Positions 37,460 to 46,548 of a stretch of 64,000 bases of DNA are shown in pieces; position 1 is the stretch's first letter, and every line of letters begins with the position of its first letter. The translations under genes were made by a program, and so were the position numbers. The stretch comes from Planctomicrobium piriforme (lineage in GTDB: Bacteria > Planctomycetota > Planctomycetia > Planctomycetales > Planctomycetaceae), in NCBI RefSeq assembly GCF_900113665.1, contig NZ_FOQD01000005.1, positions 186,001-250,000 of the forward strand. Direction: 5' to 3'. The notes beneath the pieces are model-generated. The model did not search any database. It saw only the letters and a program-made list of their open reading frames with translations, and was not told the DNA's origin.

Positions 37460-37491
37460 AGCCCCTGGCATGCGCCGGGGGCTGTTTTATT
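37460..37491 (+). terminator. Rho-independent terminator
   Basis: agcccctggc pairs with gccgggggct (one G-T wobble) around atgc, then gttttattt. It ends the AlaC/DapL-type gene. Confidence 0.93.
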
Positions 37492-37588
37492 TGTCCGGGC
37501 CGCATTTCTGCAGATTCCGGCACACTGCGTCAAATCATTCTTTTCTGCTAGGATCGCGGTTTCAACTCAGTTCAAGCGATTTGAGACA

Positions 37589-38659
37589 ATGGACGACCGA
37601 CAACTTCACGACATCCGCAATCCTTCTGCCGAGCGGCTGGCGATCAACGCCTGCGCCGAGGTGACTGCCGAGCGGATTTTGTGCCGCACGGTGGGTCGTG
37701 CTCAGACGGCGGCGTACCTTGCGGAAGCACATCCCGAATCGGCCGTCGTCTGTCATTTTGTCGACGTCTACCCCGCTGAAGATGCCCAGCAACTGACGCA
37801 ACAGGTGCCAAACCTGAATCTGGTCTGTTCGCCTGACCTGCCGGAAGATGAAGTCGACCTGTTCGTGCTGCCGGTGGCGAAGGGGGGCGAGGCTGACCTC
37901 ACCCGCGAATACCTGCAACAGGGCTACGACCGTTTGGAGGTGGGGGGGCTGCTGGTCGCCACGATCGACAACCCCAAAGACGTCTGGCTGCATCACGAAA
38001 TTGAAAAGCTCGGCAAGAACCTCGACCGCACTCCCAAGCGCCACGGCGTGACGTACCGCATGAAGAAGCTGAAGCCGATCAAACGGCTGCGCGACTATTC
38101 GTGCCAGTTCGCCTTTCGCGACGGCGAACGCATCGTCCAGGCGGTCAGCCGGCCTGGCGTCTTCTCGCACCGCCGACTCGATGTCGGCGCGAGGGCACTG
38201 CTGGAAAAAATGGTCGTCAATCCTGGCGAGCATGTCCTCGACATCGGTTGCGGCTCCGGCGGAGTCGGCCTGGCCGCGGCGCTCAGGGCGCCTGATGTGC
38301 ATGTGCACGCCATCGATTCCAATTCCCGGGCCGTGCAATGCACGCGGGTGGGCGCCGACTTGAACGAAATCACCACGCTGACGACCGGCCTCACCGCCGA
38401 GGGGGATCTGACCGCCGACGGGCAGGACCGCACCGGCACGTTCGACGTGGTGGTGATGAATCCGCCCTACTTCTCGCACTTTCAGATTGCCGAGATCTTC
38501 CTGCAATCGGCCTTGCGAGGCCTGAAACCGGGCGGGCGGCTGTACATGGTCACCAAACACGAAGAATGGGCGGTCGCCCGCGTCTCGCAACTGTTCGATG
38601 GGACGGAAGCGGAAGAAGTGCGGGGGTATGTTGTGATCAGCGCGACACAGAAAGCGTGA
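37589..38659 (+). CDS. RsmC/RlmG-like SAM methyltransferase
   Basis: 356 residues. A degenerate N-terminal half is followed by a class I methyltransferase domain: LDIGCGSGGVGLAAAL (SAM loop, about 217-232), HAIDSNSRAVQ (acidic residue of strand 2) and VVVMNPPYF (NPPY, about 288-293, typical of N-methylation of nucleobases). This two-half arrangement is that of RsmC/RlmG, which methylate guanine N2 in rRNA. Single gene. Confidence 0.88.
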   Translation: MDDRQLHDIRNPSAERLAINACAEVTAERILCRTVGRAQTAAYLAEAHPESAVVCHFVDVYPAEDAQQLTQQVPNLNLVCSPDLPEDEVDLFVLPVAKGGEADLTREYLQQGYDRLEVGGLLVATIDNPKDVWLHHEIEKLGKNLDRTPKRHGVTYRMKKLKPIKRLRDYSCQFAFRDGERIVQAVSRPGVFSHRRLDVGARALLEKMVVNPGEHVLDIGCGSGGVGLAAALRAPDVHVHAIDSNSRAVQCTRVGADLNEITTLTTGLTAEGDLTADGQDRTGTFDVVVMNPPYFSHFQIAEIFLQSALRGLKPGGRLYMVTKHEEWAVARVSQLFDGTEAEEVRGYVVISATQKA

Positions 38660-38765
38660 TCGAAACAAATTGCGAGATTTTCTCGCACGTTGTTTTTGCG
38701 CCCGCAAGCGTCGATTCTGCTGCGTAGATCCCAAGAGCAAGCTGCTTAAAGGGAGACTCCGCGAA

Positions 38766-39863
38766 ATGAAGAACGCACACTCTGCTCGTTCCCAATCGAA
38801 GGGGCCGTTTGACGTTGCATTGATTCTCGTTACCGCTGTCATTGCCTGGGGAAGTGCTTCTCAAACGGGCTTTGCTCAGTCCACTGAGCGAGTGGATCTT
38901 GCAACAATTTTGCATGACAGTCGCTCATCCATTGCGAGTATCAGGAGCACCAAGCATACGATCCGCTGTCGCCTCGAAGTGCAGTCCGAGTCTCATTCGG
39001 AAGCAGTTTCTCGTGCAGCAGACGTTGATGCATCAGGGCGATTTCTGTTGTACGAACTGCACGTCGTAGAAGATCGCTCGACTCATCGAGCCAAGTTCAC
39101 AGGCCGTCACTTTTTAGTATCTTCTCAACGTCCCGAGTTAGGGTCTTACCGTCATTTTGAGAGAGCATTCGACGGAATTCAGTATCAGACTTTCGACATC
39201 GAACGACGTTCCGGCTTCGTCAGTCGATATCATCATGAAACGACAGTTTATTGCACGCTGAGTATCTTGCTCGGCGATAATCTGGTTGCTGCAGACGACC
39301 CGCGCCCAAGTCTGGTCGACTGGCTGAATGATCCCGTGGAGTGGCAAGTTCTTGCCGACGAGGCCAGCCAGGTGACGTTGGAGAGAACCGTATCGACCGA
39401 GGCAATTCCAACGCCCTTGCGAATTCAGGTCTCACTTTCACGCAATCATGGGTTCCTGCCTTGCGCTGCCGAGATATTCTTTTGTGATACGCAAACAATG
39501 TCTCAACGAATCAAAGTCACGAAGTTCATTCAAACCGGCGCTCATCAACACTGGATCCCAGTGTCTGGGACCCATGAAGCGTTCTATCGTGATCCAATTC
39601 TTCCTGAGGGCATTACTCAAGAGTCCTATGCCCGGATGTCGGATTCAGATCGAGAAGCTGTCGATAGGCTCGTCAAATGGCAGGCCAAACCGTTGGTTTC
39701 CAAAAATCATCTTGAGGTCGAAGAACAATCCATTGAATTGAATCCTGAACTCACCGGAGATGACTTTCTGATTACATACCCGCGGGATGCCAGAATCCTT
39801 CGCGAGATCGACAGCGATGGAAATCCAGTCCCTCGTAAGCGTCAGGAACGACTGTTCCCGTAA
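38766..39863 (+). CDS. Exported LolA-like hypothetical protein
   Basis: 365 residues from the ATG at 38766 (GGGAGAC upstream). A signal peptide occupies about 15-38 (ending TGFAQ). The mature part begins with a helix (LATILHDSRSSIASIRSTKHTIRCRLEV) and beta strands (GRFLLYELHVVEDRSTHRAKF), the pattern seen in LolA/RseB-like planctomycete proteins. The C-terminus is charged and ends KRQERLFP. Lower GC than neighbours. It converges with the VWA gene, 22 bp apart. Confidence 0.72.
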   Translation: MKNAHSARSQSKGPFDVALILVTAVIAWGSASQTGFAQSTERVDLATILHDSRSSIASIRSTKHTIRCRLEVQSESHSEAVSRAADVDASGRFLLYELHVVEDRSTHRAKFTGRHFLVSSQRPELGSYRHFERAFDGIQYQTFDIERRSGFVSRYHHETTVYCTLSILLGDNLVAADDPRPSLVDWLNDPVEWQVLADEASQVTLERTVSTEAIPTPLRIQVSLSRNHGFLPCAAEIFFCDTQTMSQRIKVTKFIQTGAHQHWIPVSGTHEAFYRDPILPEGITQESYARMSDSDREAVDRLVKWQAKPLVSKNHLEVEEQSIELNPELTGDDFLITYPRDARILREIDSDGNPVPRKRQERLFP

Positions 39864-39885
39864 ACTTTCGTATCCAGAATCGACA

Positions 39886-41070
39886 TCAGGTTTCTGCACT
39901 CTGTCCGCTCGCACGAACCACCACATTGTTACTCGCGGCCCAGCGGGTGATGTCCTGCTTGCGGATGGCGGCGGCGATGAGGTCGGGGAATAGATCCGGC
40001 GTGCACGCGAATGACGGCACGCCGAGTTCCGCCAGCGTCGCGGCGAGCGATTCGTTATAGGACGGCGCGCCGTCGTCGCTGAGTGCTAATAGACAAATCA
40101 CCTGAACGCCGGCGGCCATCATCTCGGCCGTACGGCGGACTGTCTGCTCGACGTTGCCCCCTTCGTACAGATCGCTGATGAGCACGAGAATCGTCTGCTG
40201 GGGACGCTGCACCTGCTGCTGGCAGTAGGTCAATGCCCTGTGAATGTCGGTCCCGCCCCCCAGTTGTGCGCCAAACAGCAGATCAACCGGGTCGTGCAAA
40301 TGTTCGCTGAGATCGACCACCTCCGTGTCGAAGACGACGAATCGGGTTCTTACCGACCGTAGTGAGGCGAGCACGGCGGCGAAGATGCTCGAATAGACCA
40401 CGGATGACGCCATCGAGCCGCTCTGGTCGACGCAGAGAATGACATCCCGCAGTGACGATCGCTTGCGGCCGTGCCCCACCAGGCGTTCCGGCACGATCGT
40501 CCGTTGCTCCGGCAGGTAGTTCTTGAGGTTCTTGCGGATCGTGAGATTCCAGTCGATCTCCTGTGGCCGAGGACGCGAGGTTCTGGTGACCTGATCAATG
40601 GCTCCCTGCACGGCGGAAGCGAGTGGCTGCCGGATGCGGCGCTCGATCTCTTCGACGACTTTGCGGACGACCTTCCTGGCAGTCTCCTTGGTCTTCTCGG
40701 GAATCAGGCTTTTCAGAGAAAGTAGCGTGCCCACAAGATGCACGTCAGGTTCAACTGCTTCCAGCAATTCCGGTTGCAAGAGCATCTGATGCAGCTTCAG
40801 GCGTTCGAGCGCATCCCGCTGCACGACTTTGACCACAGAAGTAGGAAAGAACCGGCGAATATCGCTGAGCCAGCGATTCACTTTGGGAGACGAACTTCCC
40901 AGGCCGCCTTTGCGATCCGAGTCATAGACGGCGCGGAGGACGTCGTCGATTTCGCGGTCGACGGCGTTGAGTTCCATGTCGAGACCGTCGCTCGGGTGCT
41001 CCGGCGGCACTCCTTCTCCTAACACCAGCCGCCATCGCCGTTGCCGTTCGGCATCTGAGTTAGTCTGCAT
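39886..41070 (-). CDS. VWA domain protein of MoxR/DUF5682/DUF5691 cluster
   Basis: 394 residues from the ATG at 41070, which overlaps the DUF5682 stop by 11 bp, implying coupled translation. The N-terminal half is helical (LERLKLHQMLLQPELLEAV; a charged helix at KETARKVVRKVVEEIERR). The von Willebrand A domain carries a complete MIDAS: CVDQSGSM (D215), GGGTDIHRA (Thr) and LISDLYEGG (Asp). VWA proteins of this type are usually substrates or partners of the co-encoded MoxR AAA+ ATPase, which remodels or loads them. Last gene of the cluster. Confidence 0.92.
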   Translation of the reverse strand: MQTNSDAERQRRWRLVLGEGVPPEHPSDGLDMELNAVDREIDDVLRAVYDSDRKGGLGSSSPKVNRWLSDIRRFFPTSVVKVVQRDALERLKLHQMLLQPELLEAVEPDVHLVGTLLSLKSLIPEKTKETARKVVRKVVEEIERRIRQPLASAVQGAIDQVTRTSRPRPQEIDWNLTIRKNLKNYLPEQRTIVPERLVGHGRKRSSLRDVILCVDQSGSMASSVVYSSIFAAVLASLRSVRTRFVVFDTEVVDLSEHLHDPVDLLFGAQLGGGTDIHRALTYCQQQVQRPQQTILVLISDLYEGGNVEQTVRRTAEMMAAGVQVICLLALSDDGAPSYNESLAATLAELGVPSFACTPDLFPDLIAAAIRKQDITRWAASNNVVVRASGQSAET

Positions 41071-43348
41071 GACGGACTCCCAGAATCTGCGCCAGCACCG
41101 GCAGCACCAGTGCGGCTCTGGCAGAATTGAGCGCAGGCCGTTCATCGCGAACTGACCGGGCAGATTCAACAGTGTCCGGCTGAAGGCGTTTCAGCTTGCT
41201 CCCCATCTGCCGGCGCTCGGCGGGTGAGAACTCGGAAAACGCTCGACGCAGAAGCGGCAACGTGGCCATGAACGTTTCGTCGGAGAGGTCACTGAGCCAG
41301 GCATCCATCACCAGCCACACAAGATCCTGATGCAGCAACAACAACCCGCTGCCGCGCAGCAGGCCGGTGATCCATGCGGCAGCTTGAGCGGGATCGACTC
41401 CGCGCGACAACGCCCGTCGCGTCAGGCCGTCGAGTTCTCCGGCATCGATCAAACCCTGTTCGAGCAGGCTGCGGCAGCACCAGCCGCGAATCAGTCCGTG
41501 CATAGAGCCTTCGGCCAGACTTCGCAGACGCTCCCGCCAATCGTCGGCCAAGAAAGGCCATTGCAGCAGATCGAGAGCCGACTGGACCTGAGCCATCGCT
41601 TCGACGAGTCTGGCAGCCGCATCATCATCAACCGACGTACAGGCCGTCGGCAGCCCGGCAACGACCCGTTCGACAATACCGACGAGTATCGGTTCGAGTC
41701 CCTGCGTGTCGGTCTGGCGAACATCGCCGTAGCGTTGAATTCGCGCGAGCGGCAGCACTGCTTCCATGAGATGCACGACATCGGTTGCCACTGCGGCGGT
41801 CGCCTGAATCCGCTGCATGACGACGGGGACTGCTTCGGCCAACTGTGCAAGCAGCACGGAATCGAGCAGCTTTGTCAGATCGCTGAGAACTGTCGTCTTG
41901 AGAGCAAGATCGGTGACCTTGGCGGAGGTCGCTTCGACGACGGTGTTTCCCCAGACATTTGCTTCAATGATCGCGATCGCAAACTCGGGATCCCATTGCA
42001 GGTTCCAGACTTCGTGGAACGTCGACGTGTTGCTGCCATCACCCGTGCGTGTGCCCCAGGCGATCCCCAGCAGATTGAGACGGTGCAGCAGCCAACTGCG
42101 TTCGCGTCCGTTCTCCGTTCGCAGATCGAGATCGATCATCTTCGCATGAGGAGAGGGTTTCAGTCGCAACGAGGTCTGCAAGCGTTTCACATCGCAGTCG
42201 AGCGGCACGGCCGGAGCATCCGCCGGCACGCTACCCAATCGATCGCCCAGTTCCAGTCGACGGCGGATTAACCGCAACGGGGCAGACTCCCCCTGACACA
42301 TCACCGTCAGAATCGCCTCGTTCAATTCCTGAAGTCCTGGCGCGCGACGGTCGCGCAATGCCGCCAACGCATCGGCCAGTCGACTGGCTTCAATCAGCGA
42401 TGCTGAACTCGCCGACAAATCCTGCTCGCGCAGCAATCGCCCGGCATCCACCAGCCAGCGCGTCGGAGCATCAGACGACGACGCCCATAAATGAGCATAC
42501 CAGCCGGGCGAATGCACGCCTGCCCCATATCCGCTGCGATACGCCAGCCGGCCATGCGTCCAGGGAATCCAGGTCGGGATCGTTTTGATCTTCGGCAGCT
42601 TCTTCAAGCGATCATTGTCTTCCTTGATCCGACAACCGGGTCGTTTGCCCGCAATGGCCGTTTCGTCGAGGACTGGAGCATGCCAGGCGCCGCAGATGAC
42701 CGCTACCCGTTGAAAGCCAGCTTTCAGCACACCGCGAATCGTCTTCCGCATGAACGCTTCCCGCAGCAGGTCGCGTTCGCTGGCAAAAGGAACTTCCTCA
42801 CGCACGGCCCGCATCGCGTCGAGGATGGCCGCGAAGAGTCCGTTCGCATCCTGCCGTCGTTCGATGAGTTCTTCCCACCAGAGTTCATGATCGTGATAGC
42901 CAGCGGCTTCGGCGAGCAATGCGAGGGGATCGGTCCGCCACGTCGGTTCATCTAACTTCTGTTCGGGAGTCGCAGAGTCCTCGCTTTTGAAAGGAAGTTC
43001 GGTCGGAAGTTGCGGCATCTGGTCGAGCGCGAGGCGATGCGACATCGGCAGGTCCATCGCCCGCACCGGCACGTTGTGGCTCAGCCCCCATTGCAGAGCC
43101 TGCCATTCTGGTGAGAAAACCGCAAACGGATAGATCGTTGCCCGACGCGGTTCATCGTTTGGATAGACCAACAGAGCCACCGGCGGTTGCAGTGTTGCCT
43201 CTCTCGCCAGTGGCAGTGCCGACTCGACATCCGCCGGCATCTCGATGACGACCACATCCGGCTGCAACGCCTCCAGCGCGTCCCGCAACGCCCGCGCGCA
43301 GCCTGGCCCGTGATGGCGGATACCGAAGATGAAAAGTCCAGAGTCCAG
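41060..43348 (-). CDS. DUF5682 protein, probable TIKI/TraB-like domain, non-standard start
   Basis: About 762 residues if a CTG at 43348 is the start. The conserved N-terminal motif GIRHHGPG (residues 9-16) lies upstream of the first conventional start (TTG, 43288), so that TTG is probably wrong. The frame stays open back to the MoxR TGA (43451) but contains no ATG, GTG or TTG there, only heptamer-repeat DNA. GIRH (9-12), PDVVVIEMP (Glu36) and a second GxxH (GAWH, 220-223) resemble the TIKI/TraB/EreA/ChaN superfamily of putative metal-dependent hydrolases; this assignment is inference. DHELWWEELIE lies between. The remaining about 500 residues are helical. A short overlap couples it to the VWA gene. 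Confidence 0.82.
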   Translation of the reverse strand: MDSGLFIFGIRHHGPGCARALRDALEALQPDVVVIEMPADVESALPLAREATLQPPVALLVYPNDEPRRATIYPFAVFSPEWQALQWGLSHNVPVRAMDLPMSHRLALDQMPQLPTELPFKSEDSATPEQKLDEPTWRTDPLALLAEAAGYHDHELWWEELIERRQDANGLFAAILDAMRAVREEVPFASERDLLREAFMRKTIRGVLKAGFQRVAVICGAWHAPVLDETAIAGKRPGCRIKEDNDRLKKLPKIKTIPTWIPWTHGRLAYRSGYGAGVHSPGWYAHLWASSSDAPTRWLVDAGRLLREQDLSASSASLIEASRLADALAALRDRRAPGLQELNEAILTVMCQGESAPLRLIRRRLELGDRLGSVPADAPAVPLDCDVKRLQTSLRLKPSPHAKMIDLDLRTENGRERSWLLHRLNLLGIAWGTRTGDGSNTSTFHEVWNLQWDPEFAIAIIEANVWGNTVVEATSAKVTDLALKTTVLSDLTKLLDSVLLAQLAEAVPVVMQRIQATAAVATDVVHLMEAVLPLARIQRYGDVRQTDTQGLEPILVGIVERVVAGLPTACTSVDDDAAARLVEAMAQVQSALDLLQWPFLADDWRERLRSLAEGSMHGLIRGWCCRSLLEQGLIDAGELDGLTRRALSRGVDPAQAAAWITGLLRGSGLLLLHQDLVWLVMDAWLSDLSDETFMATLPLLRRAFSEFSPAERRQMGSKLKRLQPDTVESARSVRDERPALNSARAALVLPVLAQILGVRHAD

Positions 43349-43446
43349 AGTCGAGTGTCCAGAGCCAGAGGGTTGGATGATGATGGAACCGGCTTTTTGA
43401 AATTGCTGACTGCTGATCGCTGACTGCTGAAAGCTGACAGCCGACT
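43333..43446. repeat. Heptamer tracts before the DUF5682 gene
   Basis: Two flavours: 7-bp units based on ccagagt (43333-43375) and units ending ctga (ttgctga, ctgctga, tcgctga, aagctga; 43402-43446). Together they fill the MoxR/DUF5682 junction. Confidence 0.8.
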
Positions 43447-43450
43447 GCTC

Positions 43451-44557
43451 TCAGCCGGCCGCGTCGCGGCTGGCGCGGTAGAGGTCTTTCCAGCCGTCCC
43501 GTTCTTTCACCACGGTTTGCAGGTATTCCTGCCAGACGATCTGGTCCTGCACCGGGTCTTTGATCACCGCTCCCATCAGGCCTGAGATCATGTCGCCGGC
43601 GGTCATCTCGCCGTCGCCGTAATACGCGGCGATCGCCATGCCATTGGTGATGACGGAAATCGCCTCCGCGGTGGACAGGGTTCCGCTGGGAGACTTCAAT
43701 CGGGTTTTGCCGTCGACGGTCAATCCATTGCGCAGTTCGCGGAAGATGGTGACGATACGACGAATCTCTTCCAGCGCAGGTTTCTCAGCTGGAAGTTCGA
43801 GCGCGCGGCCCAGTTCCCCGGCACGACGGCTGACAATTTCGACTTCTTCATCCAACGCCTCTGGCAGCGGCAGCACCACAATGTTGAAGCGTCGCAACAG
43901 CGCACTCGAAAGTTCATTCACACCGCGGTCCCGATTGTTCGCGGTGGCGATGACGTTGAAGCCCTTCACAGCTTGAATTTCCGTACTCAGCTCCGGAACC
44001 GGTAATGTTTTTTCGGACAGAATCGTGATCAAAGAGTCCTGAATCTCGGTTGGAATTCGGGTCAGCTCTTCCACCCGAACCATGCGACCGGTTCGTAAGC
44101 CGCTCATCATCGGGCTCTCAACGAGTGCATTGGCCGACGGTCCTTCCGCCAACAGTCGGGCATAGTTCCAACCGTACCGTAGTGCCGATTCATCGAGTCC
44201 GGCCGTCCCCTGAACCAGCAATGTCGAAGTCCCGGAAATCGCTGCCGCGAGGTGCTCGGAAACCCAGGTTTTCGCGGTCCCCGGCACGCCTGTCAGCAGC
44301 AGCGCGCGATCGGTCGCGAGCGTGGCGACGGCGATCTCGATCAACCGCGGCTGCCCGACGTACTTGGGGGAGATGACCGTGCCGTCTTCCAGCGTGCCCC
44401 CCAGCAGATAGGTTTTCACCGCCCAGGGAGACAACAGCCAGCCGGGCGGCCGTTGCCGCTGGTCCTGTGCCCGCAGCGCCGCCAGTTCACCGGCATACTG
44501 CTGTTCGGCATGCTGCCGTAAAACCACAGGCGATTCAGGAGACGACTTGAGTGACAC
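43451..44557 (-). CDS. MoxR family AAA+ ATPase
   Basis: 368 residues from a GTG at 44557 (GAAAGA upstream); a TTG at 44596 is a less likely start. Walker A GVPGTAKT (residues 90-97), Walker B-type MVRVEEL, sensor 1 VIATANNRD and arginine-finger region LLRRFNIV. MoxR ATPases act as chaperones that activate VWA-protein complexes. This variant (LLGGTLEDGTVISPKYVGQPRLIEIAVATLATDRALLLTG) is the one usually beside DUF5691, DUF5682 and VWA genes. The TGA stop is in the same frame as the next gene, only 34 sense codons before the proposed DUF5682 start. Confidence 0.95.
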   Translation of the reverse strand: MSLKSSPESPVVLRQHAEQQYAGELAALRAQDQRQRPPGWLLSPWAVKTYLLGGTLEDGTVISPKYVGQPRLIEIAVATLATDRALLLTGVPGTAKTWVSEHLAAAISGTSTLLVQGTAGLDESALRYGWNYARLLAEGPSANALVESPMMSGLRTGRMVRVEELTRIPTEIQDSLITILSEKTLPVPELSTEIQAVKGFNVIATANNRDRGVNELSSALLRRFNIVVLPLPEALDEEVEIVSRRAGELGRALELPAEKPALEEIRRIVTIFRELRNGLTVDGKTRLKSPSGTLSTAEAISVITNGMAIAAYYGDGEMTAGDMISGLMGAVIKDPVQDQIVWQEYLQTVVKERDGWKDLYRASRDAAG

Positions 44558-44654
44558 GAGCGATCTTTCATCCGGAACGACAAAACGAAACCGCAAAAGT
44601 AGGCAATGGGGCGAAAGAAAAACAGACTATCAGTCGGGGGGTGAGGGAAGGATT

Positions 44655-44886
44655 TTGAAACGCAGAGGACGCTGAGAGCGCCGAGGAAGTGGCTGTCCCG
44701 CTGAATGAGAGTGGTTGAAAAGAAGTCTCACGCCAAGTCGCGAAGGCGCAAAGGGGAAATCGGGATGAAGTGAAATCCGGGCGTGAGATTCTTCCAAACG
44801 ACAAGTGTTTCGAACTCTCAGCTGAACAACCTAACGTCTGCGCCTCTGCATTTCCTCCGCGCCCCTCCGCGACCTCTGCGTTTCAA
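44655..44886. repeat. 232-bp MITE-like element
   Basis: Ends ttgaaacgcagagg (44655-44668) and its exact reverse complement (44873-44886). It contains a cgccaagtcgcgaaggcgcaaagg block and the matching cctccgcgcccctccgcgacc side. The DUF5691 stop codon lies within the right end. It separates DUF5691 from MoxR in an otherwise tight cluster. Confidence 0.92.
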
Positions 44887-46493
44887 GATGTCTCCTTCTT
44901 CTGAACTGAGCTCGCCGCCACCTCCCGTCGGAAGGACTGGCGGGTTTTGATCACTTCGCCGAATCGCCTCAGTTGTTCTTCCAGTCGTAGCATCCGCATG
45001 TTGTTGAAGACCTCTGGGTTGACGGTCCAGGGGGCGAGGGCGTCTTCGAAGCGGTCGGGGTGCAGCCCTAATGCCGCGAGAAGCAGTGTGTTCACCCAAC
45101 GTCCGGCCCCGACATCGGCTCTGGTCTGAAAGACCTTTCTGGTGAATTTCAGATAGGCGGTCGAAAGGGCATTTCCCCAGGGACGGGGCAGTGATCGGAA
45201 AAGTTCGTCGAACGGCAACTCCGTGGGGTCAGGTCGGCTCCTCAATAGGTTTTCAAAGATGGATTCTGCCGTCGCAGGGGGCGTCATCGAGGCGAGCCGC
45301 AGCGCGAGTTGAGCGTCCTGTAAATCGAGCCGTACCTTGTTTGCAATCCGAGACTCGTACAACGACCACAGGGGCGGAATCAGTTCCAGCGATGCGGAGT
45401 CAATGACATGAAAGCGTTGCAACGCCTGCAGCCAGCCTTCGAGGATGACCTCTTCGAATTCGTGCCCGCGAACAGCAGTCAATAATTCCTGCGGAGTGCA
45501 GGCAAAGTGCTGCAACCAGAACGAAGGAGGGATGGCGGCCAGCACCTGTAGTCCGGCGGCGGCTCGGGGACCGAGGCCGGGCGTGGTTGTTGGTTGAATG
45601 CCATCCCGTTCCCAATCCGCCGGGCACTCGGCAGGGGGCTCGAAGCTCAAGGCGAGTTTGCCGATCATTGACCGGTTGGCTTTGAGGACGGTCAGCCCGC
45701 GTGCTTGCATCCGCACAGCGAGCGAGGAACCGGGAATCAGCAGCAGCATTTCGCGGACAATCTCGCGGACCTTTTCCGCGCGATCGGACTGCAGCTTCTC
45801 CAGGAAAGCGGCATCGTCCGCCGAAAGGCCGGTCCGGAGCGCCTCCAGCAGCTTGCGGCGCTGATCGCCTTTTTCTTTACCGATTGATTCTTCGAGCCAC
45901 GCCCTGGCGCGTTCTGGACGTACGCGTCGTAGTTGCTGCAATGCAGCGACTCGATCATTGAAGACTCCCTCATCCCAGCGCGACTGCAAGTCCGCCAGCA
46001 ATTGGTCGCCTTCAATGCGGTCGTCGTTGACCCAGGTCCAGTTCGGATTGAACTCCGCCAGCCACCTGGCACGTTCGCCCAACACAGGCCGCAAAAGTTC
46101 GCGCCGGGTGGAATTGGTGAGATCAAGAGCCTGCGGCAAGAGTCGGTGTGGGAAGTGGACATTGCTCTCCGCCATCAGGCCGAGGAATTCCGGAAGCAGA
46201 TCGATGGTTTCCGGGGAGAGGACAAAGCTCAGCAGTTGTGTCGCTTGATCGCTCGGTGTGAAACCTGTTTCCTCGGGAGCAGATGGGAGCGAGGGGATCT
46301 GAGTCGGCACTGAACCTGCCGACTGGATCACCGCATTGAGCCCTGCCTGGACGAGCAATTGCTGCTCAGGGGTTTCAAAAGTCAGCCGGGTGAGGATCGA
46401 AGCAGCAGGATGCTGGTCATCCGGAGCAGGGACCGGAGATTTCGCGGTGCCGACGAGTGCCGTTTTGAGCAAGGGATCCATCGCGTGTCTCAT
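44883..46493 (-). CDS. DUF5691 family helical protein
   Basis: 536 residues; an ATG at 46481 is an alternative start. Begins DPLLKTALVGTAKSPVP, a DUF5691 hallmark, with later AALQQLRRVRPERARAWLEE, ALRTGLSADDAAFLEKLQSDRAEKVRE (HEAT-like) and a C-terminal region with SLPRPWGNALSTAYL. No catalytic motif is visible; likely a scaffold or adaptor. It is the first gene of the DUF5691/MoxR/DUF5682/VWA set. In many genomes a SWIM zinc-finger gene precedes it; here a glutamine amidotransferase gene does (55-bp gap). Confidence 0.87.
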   Translation of the reverse strand: MRHAMDPLLKTALVGTAKSPVPAPDDQHPAASILTRLTFETPEQQLLVQAGLNAVIQSAGSVPTQIPSLPSAPEETGFTPSDQATQLLSFVLSPETIDLLPEFLGLMAESNVHFPHRLLPQALDLTNSTRRELLRPVLGERARWLAEFNPNWTWVNDDRIEGDQLLADLQSRWDEGVFNDRVAALQQLRRVRPERARAWLEESIGKEKGDQRRKLLEALRTGLSADDAAFLEKLQSDRAEKVREIVREMLLLIPGSSLAVRMQARGLTVLKANRSMIGKLALSFEPPAECPADWERDGIQPTTTPGLGPRAAAGLQVLAAIPPSFWLQHFACTPQELLTAVRGHEFEEVILEGWLQALQRFHVIDSASLELIPPLWSLYESRIANKVRLDLQDAQLALRLASMTPPATAESIFENLLRSRPDPTELPFDELFRSLPRPWGNALSTAYLKFTRKVFQTRADVGAGRWVNTLLLAALGLHPDRFEDALAPWTVNPEVFNNMRMLRLEEQLRRFGEVIKTRQSFRREVAASSVQKKETS

Positions 46494-46548
46494 CGGCGGT
46501 CGTCTACGTTCCTACGGGGCACTGCAAGTGTTGCGCGATGAGAAGATG

